This document shows positions 1-9,310 of a stretch of DNA of 64,000 nucleotides, piece by piece. Source of the stretch: JBEVJK01 sp963791325 (GTDB lineage: Bacteria > Pseudomonadota > Alphaproteobacteria > Rhizobiales > Rhizobiaceae); contig CAWBRU010000017.1 in the NCBI GenBank assembly GCA_963791325.1, positions 69,332 through 133,331 of the forward strand. Reading direction: 5' to 3'. The position numbers and the translations under genes were made by a program. The stretch's first letter is position 1, and each line of letters begins with the position of its first letter. Below the pieces are notes generated by a model that was given only the letters and a program-made list of their open reading frames with translations, ran no database searches and was not told the DNA's origin.

Positions 1-465
1 GAGCTTGTCGCGCGACAGCTCCGCCTGTTCGATGATCACGTCGAAGCGGGCTTCGGAATGGGATTGCAGCGGCAGGGCGCCGGCGACGGGTGCCAGCAAT
101 GCCGACAGGCGCGGCCCCTGCCGCACCGGCGCCTCCAGCGAGGCCACGCGCGTGCAGCCCTGGCAGGCCTCCGCATCGGCCGCGGCGCCGAGGCGTCCGC
201 CCTTGGCCGACTGCGCCGACCGGCGGGAGCCTTCAAAAAGATCCTGACCGGTCAGCGCCCCTGGGAACGCCGCAGCGGACGCCTGCAGTCCGAAGGGCAG
301 GCCCATCAGCGGGCTCTGCGCGGGCAGGCCGATCTTGGCAAGGCCGGCAACGACGCCGACCGACCACAGCGCGACAACAGTGCCGACCGCGAGCCGAGGC
401 CGCCAGCGGCGACCGGCCTGTGCATCGTTGAGGTAGGTGTGTGATTTACGAGTCCTGGACGCCAT
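1..465 (-). CDS. hypothetical membrane-anchored protein, 3' end cut by window edge
   Basis: An open frame of 155 codons runs from an ATG at 465 to the window edge without a stop. The N-terminus is basic (about 25 residues, rich in Arg). One hydrophobic segment of about 20 residues follows (VGTVVALWSVGVVAGLAKIG, roughly residues 27-46), so this is probably a single-pass inner-membrane protein with a periplasmic or secreted C-terminal part. Two cysteines lie in an ACQGC motif near residue 103; no His follows, so it is not a haem site. Third codon positions are G/C-rich like the neighbours. I do not recognise the family. Confidence 0.6.
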   Translation of the reverse strand, partial: MASRTRKSHTYLNDAQAGRRWRPRLAVGTVVALWSVGVVAGLAKIGLPAQSPLMGLPFGLQASAAAFPGALTGQDLFEGSRRSAQSAKGGRLGAAADAEACQGCTRVASLEAPVRQGPRLSALLAPVAGALPLQSHSEARFDVIIEQAELSRDKL

Positions 466-1480
466 ACTCGTCAGTCTTCTCTGGCCGGTCCCGCAGGCTG
501 AAGCCTCGAAACCGCGTTCTTCATCGGGAGGTGACGTGCGTCGGTCGGTGCCGGCGGCACCGCCTCGTTGTCCCCGTTGGATCCCCAGGATGGCCAAATA
601 TAGTTAACCAAGTCTTTGCAGCTTGCCTGGACAGTCAAACCGGCCGGGACCGATTGCCCACTCCATCCAAGAAAGCGGCGAACCCTCTCGCGAGTGTTCT
701 GCTCGCCGTTCTGGCCAGCATCGTCAAGGCAAACGGCTTCACATTCCGTAACAATGTGAAAGCAGCGGTGTCCGACCGTCGAGGGTGTGCGAGGCCGCTG
801 CCCGGCTTTCTCGAGCGTCGGCGGGACAACGTCGCCGCCGAGACGCGCCACCACGGCAGCAGCCATTCGGGCTAGGCTGCCTGCCCGCGACGACGTCCGG
901 GCGAGCATTCGCACGGCGATCCCCGGATCTGAGGTTCCGCACTGCGGCAGCACCAGGCGTAGCCGAGGGCGAGGATCCTCATCTGCGCGGTGGGTCGCGC
1001 GCTGTTTCCAGCCTGACAGGATCTGCATGCGGATACCTCCGGTTCAATGGGGTGGTCGTACGTATGACTAGATCATATGACCAATGATAGCAACAAATTA
1101 TGGCGTGTGGTTCCGCGGCCCGGGCAAACGTTTGGGTTGCAGAGCCCTTGGATTGGCCTCGGCACTCTCGTGCCTGCCGACGGGCTTGACTTGACCGTTG
1201 GAAAAAAGCCGGTGACCGCGCGAACCCGCCTTGTTGGCGTGGTGTCCAAAGGCGGGACGCTGCGGTCCGCCGGCATATCGATCGCGTGGGGAGTGGCGGG
1301 CAGGCTGCGGGTGGGTGGGATCGCCTGGCGCCCGCGATCGATCCCACTATGCGATGGCGACGCCCCCGCCCGCCATGGGCAAATCTGCCTACGAGTGCCT
1401 CACCCGCGGCGATCCGCAGCCGACGGATCGGCGCCACGAGCCCGGGCCATGGGGCCCTTAGCGGGGCAGACCGCTTCTTC
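466..1480. other. intergenic region, about 1 kb, no supported gene
   Basis: Open frames exist on both strands, but their products are rich in Arg, Pro and Ser with no domain, no credible ribosome-binding site and no codon pattern like the neighbours. No tRNA or clear hairpin was found. A short A+T-rich patch near 1,065-1,100 could hold promoter elements. Nothing else is seen. Confidence 0.5.
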
Positions 1481-2365
1481 TCAAGGGCTCTCGTCGGTGA
1501 GCATCTTGCGAGCCTCGTGCATCGCCTTGAGATCGTCCGCGCCGAGGGTCGGGAATTGCGGGTCGAGGCGTTCGAGCTGCTCGACCAGGGCGGCGGCGAT
1601 GACCAGCCGGGCAAACGACTTGTCGTCGGCCGGCACCACATACCAGGGCGCCTGCTTGGTTGCGGTGTTGCGGATCATATCCTGATAGGCGTGCATATAG
1701 CTGTCCCACAAGCCGCGCTCGGCGATGTCGTCCGGGTTGAACTTCCACCGCTTCCCCGGATCGTCGATCCGATCGAGAAACCGGCGCCGCTGCTCGTCTC
1801 GAGAGACGTTGAGGAAGAACTTGAGCACGACCGTGCCGTTGCGGACCAGATGCTGCTCGAAGGCGCGGATGTCCTCGAACCGCTCTTCCCAGATCGCGTC
1901 GGTCACCAGTGCGTCGGGCAGCTGCTGGCCGGCGAGGATCTCGGGATGGACCCGTGCCACCAGCACCTCTTCATAGTGCGAGCGGTTGAAGATGCCGATG
2001 CGGCCACGTTCCGGCAGCCGGAGCGCCGCCCGCCACAGATAGTCGTGGCGCAGCTCGAGGGAGGAGGGTGCCTTGAAGGAGGTGACCTCGCAGCCCTGCG
2101 GGTTGAGCCCCGACATGACATGCTCGATGGCGCTGTCCTTGCCGGCTGCGTCCATGGCCTGCAGCACGATGAGCACGGCCCAGCGCGCCTCGGCATAGAG
2201 ACGTTCCTGCAGGCCGTTTAGCCGCTGGGTGTCGCGTTCGAGCACATCCTTGGCCTCGCCCTTGTCGATGCCGAGCCCCAGGGTCTCGCCCGGGTCATGG
2301 TCGGCGAGCTTGAACTTGTGCCCTTTGCTGACGCGGAACGCCTTGACGATGTCGGATTCGTGCAT
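1481..2365 (-). CDS. ppk2: polyphosphate kinase 2 family protein (PPK2)
   Basis: The 294-residue product matches single-domain PPK2 enzymes, cytoplasmic kinases that transfer phosphate between polyphosphate and nucleotides. A Walker A loop DAAGKDSAI lies at residues 72-80, and the Walker B/lid region (FNRSHYEEVLVARVHP) at about 126-141. The DAAGKDS loop and the length fit the PPK2 group that includes polyphosphate:AMP/ADP phosphotransferases; the preferred nucleotide cannot be told from this. The ATG at 2,365 gives the usual short N-terminal extension. The gene stands alone, with 126 bases to the next gene upstream on the same strand, and the frame is intact. Confidence 0.9.
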   Translation of the reverse strand: MHESDIVKAFRVSKGHKFKLADHDPGETLGLGIDKGEAKDVLERDTQRLNGLQERLYAEARWAVLIVLQAMDAAGKDSAIEHVMSGLNPQGCEVTSFKAPSSLELRHDYLWRAALRLPERGRIGIFNRSHYEEVLVARVHPEILAGQQLPDALVTDAIWEERFEDIRAFEQHLVRNGTVVLKFFLNVSRDEQRRRFLDRIDDPGKRWKFNPDDIAERGLWDSYMHAYQDMIRNTATKQAPWYVVPADDKSFARLVIAAALVEQLERLDPQFPTLGADDLKAMHEARKMLTDESP

Positions 2366-2491
2366 TGCTCCCCACCTGGCGTCGATGCGCCGCTGGAGTG
2401 AGGAGCCTAGAGGAACAGGGCCAATCTGAAAACGGATTTCGGGTCGACAACCATTTGCCGGCGCGGCCGATGCCCGGCTGGGCTGCGCTGC

Positions 2492-2881
2492 TCAGCGCAC
2501 CCGCCGATGCGAGGTCACTTCGGAGTTGGCCCCGGAGCCTGCTGTGCCCGTCCGAGCAAATCCCGGACGGCTTCTCCTGGTCGGGCCGCGGCGGCGCAGA
2601 CGGTCGAGCTTTTCAGAAACCGCTTCCGCCAGCGTCCGCCAGGCGATGAACAGGGTCTCGGCCGCTTCCTGCACCTCCTGTGCGGCTTCGTCGTTGGCCG
2701 CATGGGCCTGGAGGGTCGCCATGGCGATGGAGCAGCGATCGATGCAGGCGAGGAGTGCAAGCGCCCGCTCCGCATTGATGCGCGGATCCACCAGCACACC
2801 GGGCAATTCCGCCGCCACCCGCGCCACCAGCGCGCTGTGATTGAGGATCGTCCGCTGCCAATCTTGCGTCATTGCCGTCAT
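2492..2881 (-). CDS. hypothetical protein, helical
   Basis: About 129 residues from the ATG at 2,881 (a second ATG lies at 2,872; the frame is open further upstream without a good start). The middle is alanine- and glutamate-rich and predicted helical, with a run of acidic residues (EVQEAAETL). The tail is basic (KLDRLRRR). No known domain is recognised. It lies 126 bases upstream of ppk2 on the same strand and could share a transcript. The long G+C-rich frame could be chance, so support is only moderate. Confidence 0.45.
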   Translation of the reverse strand: MTAMTQDWQRTILNHSALVARVAAELPGVLVDPRINAERALALLACIDRCSIAMATLQAHAANDEAAQEVQEAAETLFIAWRTLAEAVSEKLDRLRRRGPTRRSRPGFARTGTAGSGANSEVTSHRRVR

Positions 2882-3332
2882 CCCGAAGCCTGCACGAGGC
2901 AGCATGGAAGCGGCACGGGCAGTTGTCGACTTGGCCAATCGGTGCGCCCGGATATCACCCCCCATCAATAGGGGTAGGTCGTTCGCCGGCAACCCTCCGG
3001 CCGTCCTGGGGCTGCCGGCAAAGAAACTCCTGAGGCGATGGAACCGGCGCTCGGCTTCGCCGTTTCTGTCTTTGCCGGCCAGCGGGGACCCAAACGACCC
3101 GCACGCGAGGTGCCGGCATAATCGAACCCGTCGCTGCTCCCCTCATCAGCGGCGGGTTCTTCAGCGTCTAACTCTCAGCTGCAACGCTTCCTTAACTGCG
3201 CTCGGACAAAGCTGGATGGCAACCCGGTCTGCCTGCAGCCCGGACGAAGCGCCCGGCCAAGGCGGCGTTTTGCCCCAATGCCGCTCCTCAGGCAATGCCG
3301 GGCGCTTCCTTTCCTCGCTGCTCTGCCGCACC
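2882..3332. other. intergenic region without a supported gene
   Basis: About 450 bases between the end of the long sugar operon (stop at 3,333) and the start of the small hypothetical gene. Open frames here are low-complexity and Arg-rich. I see no tRNA or repeat. The A+T-rich stretch near 3,180-3,210 might carry the operon terminator, but no strong hairpin followed by T residues is visible. Confidence 0.4.
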
Positions 3333-5159
3333 TCAATCGGCGACGACGATCGTCCGATAAGGCTCGAGCGCGATGGCCCCGCCGGCTTCGAGCGGCTGCA
3401 GGCCGGCATCGGCTTCGATCAGCCAGGCGCTGCCGATCCCATGAGGGAGGAGCAGTCTTGCCGTCTCCGGGCCGGTGTTGGCAATCAACCCGCGCAGCGC
3501 ACCGCTCGACCGGCGAAAGGCCACGCCGCGCAGCTTGCCGGTTCCGAGCAGCAAGGCGACCCGGTCTGCGCCGGCGGCAGCGGCGAGTTCCGTCTGCACC
3601 GCTGCGATCGGAGATCGCCGTCCATCCGGCCGGCGGAGCCCGAACGGACCGGATGCAGCCGCGACCGTCAGCTGCGCCACCCCGGCCCCGGCGGCAACCG
3701 CGGCGGCGGCTGCGGCGAAGCAGGCGCCAAAAAGGGCGCCCTGCCGCGGATCCTCGCGGGCGCAGGCAATGCGGCCGCCGTCGGGATTGGGCGCGACCGC
3801 CGCGCCATAGGGGTTGTGGCGGCTGCCGATCGTCAGGGGACCCAGCCAGATCGGCTTGCCCGGCAGCAAAGCTCCGGCGCTTTCGATCAGCGCCGGATAG
3901 GTCTCGAGCGTCTCCATCACCGACAGATCGTCGGCGGCATGAACGTTGGCGGCGATGCCGAAGAACACGAAGTCGCAATCCCGCTCGGGCGGATTGCGGT
4001 TGAACTCGGTGAAGTTGGATGGCGTTCCGGCGCCGATCGGACAGGAAAATCCGGCGCTGCGAAGGGCAGCCACCAGCGCGCCGGTCGTCTGTTCGCCGGC
4101 CGGCAACGTGCCGCTGGGGCGCGTCCTGAACTCGCGCTCGGGTGCGACCAACAGCGCCGCGGGCCGAACGCCCGCTGCCGCAAGGTGCTGGCGCACCGCT
4201 TGTGCTTCGGCACCGGGGTCGCGTGCTGCCATCACCAGCTCCACCGCCACCGGCAGGCCGGCGAGCGGCGCTCCGGCGAAGCGGCCGTCGGGCCACAGCC
4301 TGACGATCTGCCGCTGCGCCAGATCGGCGAAGAAACGGCCGGTGACATCCACGGGGCTGTCGTCGATGAACAAGGCGACGTCCGGCATCCGCCCGTGAGG
4401 CTCGCCAAGCTCAACCCGGAGCGCCCCGTCGGAAGCCGCCGCTTGAGCGACCGGCGGCGTCCCTTCCACGCTGACGACGATGCGCTGCCGGTCGATCCCG
4501 CCTTTGGGGATGACGTAGGGCCGCGGCTTGGACAGCGGCCGCACATAAGTCTTGAACGAGGCATCCGACCAGTTGCGCTGGTCCTCCATCTCGAACGCCT
4601 CGCCCTCCATGGCGACCGTCACGGCAAGGCCGTCGACGGGCCGCTGCGTCAGCGCCGCGATATCGAAGGCCGGCTGGTCGGGGCTGACATTGCGCGGAAA
4701 TGTGGTTTGCTCCTCGCTGCCGTCGCTGTGGCGGATGACGAGCGCGCCGCCGGCGGCCTCGGCCGGATGAAGCACGACGAAACCGGTGCGGTTGGTGTGG
4801 AAATCGCTGAGCGCCTCGCCGTCGGCCTCAAGCAGGAGCCGGCCCAAGGCTTCGCCGCGGATGTGCATGGCATACCGGAAGCGCCCGCCGGGTCCCTCGC
4901 AGCATCCGCTGTAGCGGACGTCGAACGCCGTCGGGGTTTCGGCGACAGCGAGGTCGGCGAGTGTCGCGGCCATAGTTCCCCAGGCTTCGTCGCGCGCCAA
5001 ATAGTTGACGGCGCGGACGATCTCGATGCCGGCGAAGCGGATGTCGCGCAGGTTGCCGTTCTCGAGCACCGCGCTGAGCGGCCCGGCGCGCAACAGCCGG
5101 CGCACCGGCAGCGGCTCCGGGGTACCATAGAGCGAAAGCGGATCAGCTGGCGCGTTCAT
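3333..5159 (-). CDS. apnL: D-apionate lactonase-like protein (ApnL family)
   Basis: 608 residues from the ATG at 5,159. That start overlaps the upstream monooxygenase gene by 17 bases, and the frame further upstream is a shadow. The protein resembles the ApnL family as I recall it: an N-terminal YGTPEPLPVRRLLRAGPL block, HTNRTGFVVLHP near residue 150, and FEMEDQRNWSDASFKTYVRP near 220. ApnL hydrolyses D-apionolactone to D-apionate after ApsD oxidises D-apiose. The neighbouring Gfo/Idh/MocA dehydrogenase fits that order. Last gene of the long operon. The substrate is inferred from family and context; a related branched or pentose lactone is possible. Confidence 0.7.
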   Translation of the reverse strand: MNAPADPLSLYGTPEPLPVRRLLRAGPLSAVLENGNLRDIRFAGIEIVRAVNYLARDEAWGTMAATLADLAVAETPTAFDVRYSGCCEGPGGRFRYAMHIRGEALGRLLLEADGEALSDFHTNRTGFVVLHPAEAAGGALVIRHSDGSEEQTTFPRNVSPDQPAFDIAALTQRPVDGLAVTVAMEGEAFEMEDQRNWSDASFKTYVRPLSKPRPYVIPKGGIDRQRIVVSVEGTPPVAQAAASDGALRVELGEPHGRMPDVALFIDDSPVDVTGRFFADLAQRQIVRLWPDGRFAGAPLAGLPVAVELVMAARDPGAEAQAVRQHLAAAGVRPAALLVAPEREFRTRPSGTLPAGEQTTGALVAALRSAGFSCPIGAGTPSNFTEFNRNPPERDCDFVFFGIAANVHAADDLSVMETLETYPALIESAGALLPGKPIWLGPLTIGSRHNPYGAAVAPNPDGGRIACAREDPRQGALFGACFAAAAAAVAAGAGVAQLTVAAASGPFGLRRPDGRRSPIAAVQTELAAAAGADRVALLLGTGKLRGVAFRRSSGALRGLIANTGPETARLLLPHGIGSAWLIEADAGLQPLEAGGAIALEPYRTIVVAD

Positions 5160-5520
5160 CGACCCTGTCCGGCTTGGCGTTCTCTGCAACGGCATAGTTG
5201 CACACCGTCTTGCGGCTGACCAAGTCGCGGGTGGCGCGATCGAAGCGCTGGTAGTGGCCGCTTTCGAGATGACGGTCGAAAGCGGCGCGGTCGCGATAGA
5301 TCTCATAGAGAAAGACCTGATGGCCCCGGTCTCCGTCGAGCGGCGCGAGCACGTCGAAGCGCAGGCAGCCCGGTTCAAGCGCAACCGACAGCGCCGCATT
5401 CTCCGTCACCAGGCGCCGGAACTCCTCGAGGCAGCCCTCGACCAGCTCGAAGGCGACGGTGACGGCAAAGCCGGCCGCCGCCCTTGCCGGCGCGTCCGGA
5501 TCGTTCTCCGTCGCTCTCAC
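5143..5520 (-). CDS. antibiotic biosynthesis monooxygenase (ABM) domain protein
   Basis: 125 residues. The GTG at 5,520 overlaps the stop of the preceding dehydrogenase (GTGA), which decides the start. The ferredoxin-like ABM fold is suggested by FAVTVAFELVEG at the start, LEPGCLRFDVLAP in the middle, and FLYEIYRDRAAFDRHLESGHYQRF, the usual putative quinol monooxygenase pattern. Such small dimeric enzymes act without cofactor on quinols or other electron-rich compounds, but many in sugar clusters have unknown roles. It is translationally coupled on both sides (4 bases upstream, 17 downstream), so it belongs to the same sugar pathway. Confidence 0.8.
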   Translation of the reverse strand: MRATENDPDAPARAAAGFAVTVAFELVEGCLEEFRRLVTENAALSVALEPGCLRFDVLAPLDGDRGHQVFLYEIYRDRAAFDRHLESGHYQRFDRATRDLVSRKTVCNYAVAENAKPDRVDERAS

Positions 5521-6614
5521 CTCAGCCTCCGCCCGTCTCGCTCCGTCCCCGCGCCCGTCTCCGGTTGCCAAGCTTTCGGCGCCGCTGCCGCATGGGTCGC
5601 GGCCGCCTCATAGGCGGCGTCGACAAGCGCGAATGTCTTGAGATTGTCTTCGCCGGAGGTTTCCGCCGGCACCCCCCGCCGGACGCAATCCAGGAAGTGG
5701 CTGCATGCCCCGAACGCGCCCTCTTGCGCGACATGCCAGGGATGCGAGGTCCAGCCAAGCAGCGGGCTGCCGATCTCGTGGCGGCTGGTGTTCCCATCGC
5801 GCACCAGCGTCATCCGGCAGCCGGCATCAACGATGATCGCGCCGCGCTCGCCTTCGATCTCGAGCAAGGTCTCCGGAAACGGGTCGAGCTCGCCGCGCCG
5901 CGCCTCGTAGGTCGCCTCGACGACGCTGACGGCGCCGCTCCGGTGCCTGAGCAGCATCGTGGCCGTGTCTTCGGCCCTGACCTTCGGGTTGCGCCGCTGC
6001 GTTTCGCAGGAGATGCGCTCGACCTCACCCATGAAGCAGCGCGCCAGATCGAGCATGTGGATGCCGACATCGGCGATCGCCAGCCGCTCCTCGTCGTAGA
6101 AATAAGGCTGCGTCTTGTAGACATCGTAGCCGGTCCGGAAGCGGATCCGGGCCCAGTTCGGCGCCCCGATCGCACCTTTTCGGATTTCGGCGAGCACCCG
6201 GCGCATGGGGGCCTGGAAGCGGAAATTCTCGTGCACGGCGAGCCAGACGCCGGCCGCGCGCGCCGCCTCGACGATCGCCACGCAGTCCTGCCATTCGGTG
6301 GCGAACGGCTTTTGCACGATCGTGGCGATGCCGTGGGCGATGGCACGCTCGGCGAGCGGACGATGGGTGTCGTGGCGGGTGATGATGTCGACCAGATCGA
6401 GCCGCTCCGCCGAAAGCATCTCGGCGGCGTCGGTGTAGACGGCGGCGCCGAAGGCTTTGCCCGCGGCTTCGGCCTTGGCCGGGTCGACGTCGCACACCGC
6501 CGCAAGCACGGCGCCCTGCGGCGCCAGATCCTGCCAGGCGTGAAAATGGTTCTGGGCGAAGAAGCCGCAGCCGACGGCACCGACGCGGATTGTCCGGGCG
6601 GCCACCCCGCTCAC
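5517..6614 (-). CDS. apsD: Gfo/Idh/MocA family oxidoreductase, probable D-apiose dehydrogenase
   Basis: 365 residues. The GTG at 6,614 overlaps the upstream FAH-family stop (GTGA). The N-terminal Rossmann loop is GCGFFAQNH (residues 15-23). The family EKP motif appears as QKPFATEW (101-108), and the catalytic-type His is in DVGIHMLDL (182-190). The family oxidises sugar hydroxyls with NAD(P). ApsD, which oxidises D-apiose at C1, belongs to it, and the close link to an ApnL-like lactonase is the best reason for the call. The last 20 residues are low-complexity and may be an extension. Another aldose is possible. Confidence 0.7.
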   Translation of the reverse strand: MSGVAARTIRVGAVGCGFFAQNHFHAWQDLAPQGAVLAAVCDVDPAKAEAAGKAFGAAVYTDAAEMLSAERLDLVDIITRHDTHRPLAERAIAHGIATIVQKPFATEWQDCVAIVEAARAAGVWLAVHENFRFQAPMRRVLAEIRKGAIGAPNWARIRFRTGYDVYKTQPYFYDEERLAIADVGIHMLDLARCFMGEVERISCETQRRNPKVRAEDTATMLLRHRSGAVSVVEATYEARRGELDPFPETLLEIEGERGAIIVDAGCRMTLVRDGNTSRHEIGSPLLGWTSHPWHVAQEGAFGACSHFLDCVRRGVPAETSGEDNLKTFALVDAAYEAAATHAAAAPKAWQPETGAGTERDGRRLR

Positions 6615-7468
6615 CCCGCTACGATCGGGGTTCGCAGCACGCCGATGCCTTCGCCCTCGATCTCGACGACGTCACCGGCCTTCATGAACACCGGCGGCTT
6701 CTGGAAGATGCCGACGCCGGCCGGCGTGCCGGTGGTGACGATGTCGCCCGGCTCGAGCGGAATGTAGCGGGACAGGAACGCAATCAGCCGCGGCAGCGAG
6801 AACAGCCAGTCGGAGGTGGAGCCGTCCTGCAAGGTCTTGCCGTTGACCCGCGTCTTCAGCCCGACCTGGTCGGGATGCGGCAGGCGTCGGCGGTGACGAT
6901 TGCCGGCCCGATCGGCGCGAAGCCGGCGAAGTTCTTGCCGATGGTGATCTGGTTGTCCTTGAACTGGACGTCGCGGGCGGAGATGTCGTTGAGCAGCGTA
7001 TAGCCGAAGATCGCCGGCATCACCTCGGCCTCGCCGGCCTTGTGCAGCGGCCCGCCGATCACGGCGGCGAACTCGACCTCGTAGTCCATCTGCTCGGTCT
7101 CGCGGCGGCTTGACCACCGCCACGTCCGGGCCGACCACCGAGGTCGGCAGCTTGGCGAAGAAGAACGGTTCGGTCGGGCATCTTGGCGTTGGGGTTCTCG
7201 TCGGCATGGCCCTTGTAGTTGATGCCCGAGCAGAGCACCTTCCCGGGCCGGATCGGCGCCTCCAACCGGATATCGGCCAGCGGGTAGCGCTTGGCGCTTC
7301 TGCCAGCCGGATCGGACCTTGTCGAGCGCCGGCTTGCCGCCGCGTGATGATCTCCATGACGCTCGCCGCCAGCCCGGCTTCGGTCAGGCAGGCGACGGTT
7401 TCGCCGTCGAGCACGCCGGCGTGGCTGGCATGGCCGCCGCTCCGGTGCGAAAACGTCACGAGCTTCAT
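6611..7468 (-). pseudogene. fumarylacetoacetate hydrolase family protein, with about four frameshifts
   Basis: The reading begins at an ATG at 7,468, directly after the alcohol dehydrogenase stop. It must change frame near 7,340, 7,185, 7,110 and 6,885 to give the full FAH fold: VLCSGINYKGHADENPN, EPFFFAKLPTSVVGP, the metal-ligand block MDYEVEFAAVIGG, GYTLLNDISARDVQ and LEPGDIVTTGTPAGVG. The joined length of about 285 residues is normal. The pieces are well conserved between breaks, so indel sequencing errors are as likely as real decay. Enzymes of this fold hydrolyse or hydrate 2,4-diketo or fumaryl acids, for example 2,4-diketo-3-deoxy sugar acids. Confidence 0.75.
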
Positions 7469-8486
7469 TCATTCCTCCGAGACGAAAACGGCCTTGTGCA
7501 TGGCCATCGGGTTGTCGGCGAGCCGCTCGAACACGGCAGGCGCCTCCGCCAGCGGAAAGCGCGAGGCGATTTTGGGATAGTGGATCCTGCCCGAGGCAAG
7601 CAGCGCCAATGCCTCCGGGAAGCAGTCGACCGAGGCGCGCGAGCCGAGGATCGTCACCTCCTTGCGGGTGAAATCGAGGCCGGGGAAGGTCACGCCCACG
7701 CCTTGCTTGACCAGGCCGAGGATGACGATGCGGCCGCCTGCGGCGACGAGCTCGATCGTCTGTTCCATCGCCGGCGGCGCGCCGGTGGCTTCCATGACCA
7801 CCGGCATGCCCTCGCCGCCGGTCAGCTCGCGCACGCGCTCCGCCAGGCCCGGGCCGCCCGCGACGGGAACGGCGCCGAGCTCGGCCGCGGTGGCGAGCCG
7901 CTCGGCCGATAGGTCCGTGACATAGACCGTCGCGCCCTGGGCGCGCGCCACCTCGACGATCGCCAGCCCGATCGGCCCGGCGCCCAGCACCAGCACGCGT
8001 GTCGTCCGCGGTCACCATGCCGCGCCGGCAGCCTTGCACGCCGATCGCCACCGGCTCGGCGAAGGATGCTTCGAAGTCGGTGAGCGTAGTCTGAACGGGG
8101 TTGAGATTGGCGGCCGGCGCCGTGACGAACTCGGCGAAGCCGCCCTCGCGGTGCACGCCGATGATGGTCAGATTGGCGCAGCAATTACGCTTGCCGATGC
8201 GGCAGGGATAGCAGTGGCCGCAGCCGATGAACGGGTCGACGACGACCCGGCTGCCCGGCGCCGGGCCGGACGCCTCGGCACCATAGCCGACGACCACGCC
8301 GGCGATCTCATGGCAGCCGATCCGCGGATAGCTGACATAGGGATTCTTGCCGGTGTAGATATAGAGGTCGCCGGCGCACAGCCCGGCGGCGCGCACCTCG
8401 ACCAGCGCCTCTCCCGGTCCGGGCTCGGGCCGCGGCGCCTCGGCGAGCCGGATGGCGAAGGGGTGGTCGAAGATGGCGGCCTGCAT
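7469..8486 (-). CDS. zinc-dependent medium-chain alcohol/sugar dehydrogenase, one frameshift
   Basis: ATG at 8,486, five bases after the MBL gene. The first 160 residues hold the catalytic zinc site (Cys37, His59-Glu60) and the structural zinc cysteines 89, 92, 95 and 103. One base shift near 8,000 separates this part from the nucleotide-binding half (LVLGAGPIGLAIVEVARAQG), which ends at 7,469. Total length is about 339 residues, as usual for sorbitol or L-galactonate dehydrogenase-like MDRs. It probably oxidises a sugar, sugar acid or polyol in this pathway. The break may be a sequencing error, because both halves are intact otherwise. Confidence 0.8.
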
Positions 8487-8491
8487 CGCGC

Positions 8492-9310
8492 TCACGCCGC
8501 CTGCGCCGGGCGCACGACCTTGCCGTCGCCGTCGAACTCGATCCAGTCGCCCGATTTGAGCAGGTAGGGGTCGGCGATCGCCTCGCCGCGCGCCCGCACC
8601 GCGCGGTGGTGGCGCATGTAGTCGGCGACGTCCGCATCGCCCTCGAGCGTGATGTAGTGGCAGGGCAGCACCGTCTCGAGCCCCAGCCATCGGGTGGCGA
8701 GCACGCCTTCATAGGGGCTCATCTCGCCGGTCAGCATCTCGCCCGGCATCGGGTTCAGATGCAGGATCTCCTGCGGGTTGGCGATGCCGATGCAGCCGAC
8801 ATTCGGCCGGTAGAGCTCGCCCTGCAGCTTCAGGTCGGAGAAGATCGCGGTGTCGCCATAGTGGTAGAAACGGAGATTGTCGTCGGCATAGACGATGAAG
8901 GCCATCGGCACGCCGGAGATGAAGCTGCCGTCCTGCAGCCTGATCTGCGACCAGTGATGGCACTCGAGCGGCTGGATCTCGATGCCGGCGACCTTGACGC
9001 GGATGCCCCAGGTGGTGGCCCGGATCTGCGCGGCTGGGATGCCGCGGTCCATCAGCCAAGCCTTGACTTCGCCGCCGCAGACGACCGGACAGCCGTATTT
9101 GGCGGCGATCTTGTCGGTGTCGCCGAGATGGTCGAAGGCGGCGTGGCTGACCACCACCAGGTCGACGCGGTCGAAGTCGGTCGATTTGCTGGCCGCGCCC
9201 GGGTTCTGGTCGAGAAACGGGTCGCAAAGAATGCGCCGCCCGTCGCGGGTCAGGATCTCGTAGGCGGCGACGCCATGGAAGCGCATCCGGGTGGTGGGGT
9301 GAAGGCTCAT
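8492..9310 (-). CDS. MBL-fold metal-dependent hydrolase, UlaG-like
   Basis: 272 residues from the ATG at 9,310, overlapping the P450 stop by four bases. The fold is shown by the SHAAFDHLGD motif (55-64), CHHWS (117-121) and the YGDT motif (151-154). The usual HxHxDH signature is HAAFDH here: the second metal-binding His is Ala. The same change is seen in the paralogue at 48,494 (HAAYDH), so it is a subfamily trait. UlaG-like enzymes hydrolyse sugar-acid lactones, and a lactonase role would suit this operon. The substrate is unknown. Confidence 0.85.
   Translation of the reverse strand: MSLHPTTRMRFHGVAAYEILTRDGRRILCDPFLDQNPGAASKSTDFDRVDLVVVSHAAFDHLGDTDKIAAKYGCPVVCGGEVKAWLMDRGIPAAQIRATTWGIRVKVAGIEIQPLECHHWSQIRLQDGSFISGVPMAFIVYADDNLRFYHYGDTAIFSDLKLQGELYRPNVGCIGIANPQEILHLNPMPGEMLTGEMSPYEGVLATRWLGLETVLPCHYITLEGDADVADYMRHHRAVRARGEAIADPYLLKSGDWIEFDGDGKVVRPAQAA

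Noticed and set aside
471..1028. 185-codon minus-strand frame
   Set aside because: No ribosome-binding site, Arg/Pro/Ser-rich low-complexity product and codon pattern unlike neighbours.
2841..5219. 792-codon open frame on the plus strand
   Set aside because: It lies antiparallel to the lactonase and monooxygenase genes, has no domain, and is a G+C-driven shadow of the minus-strand genes.
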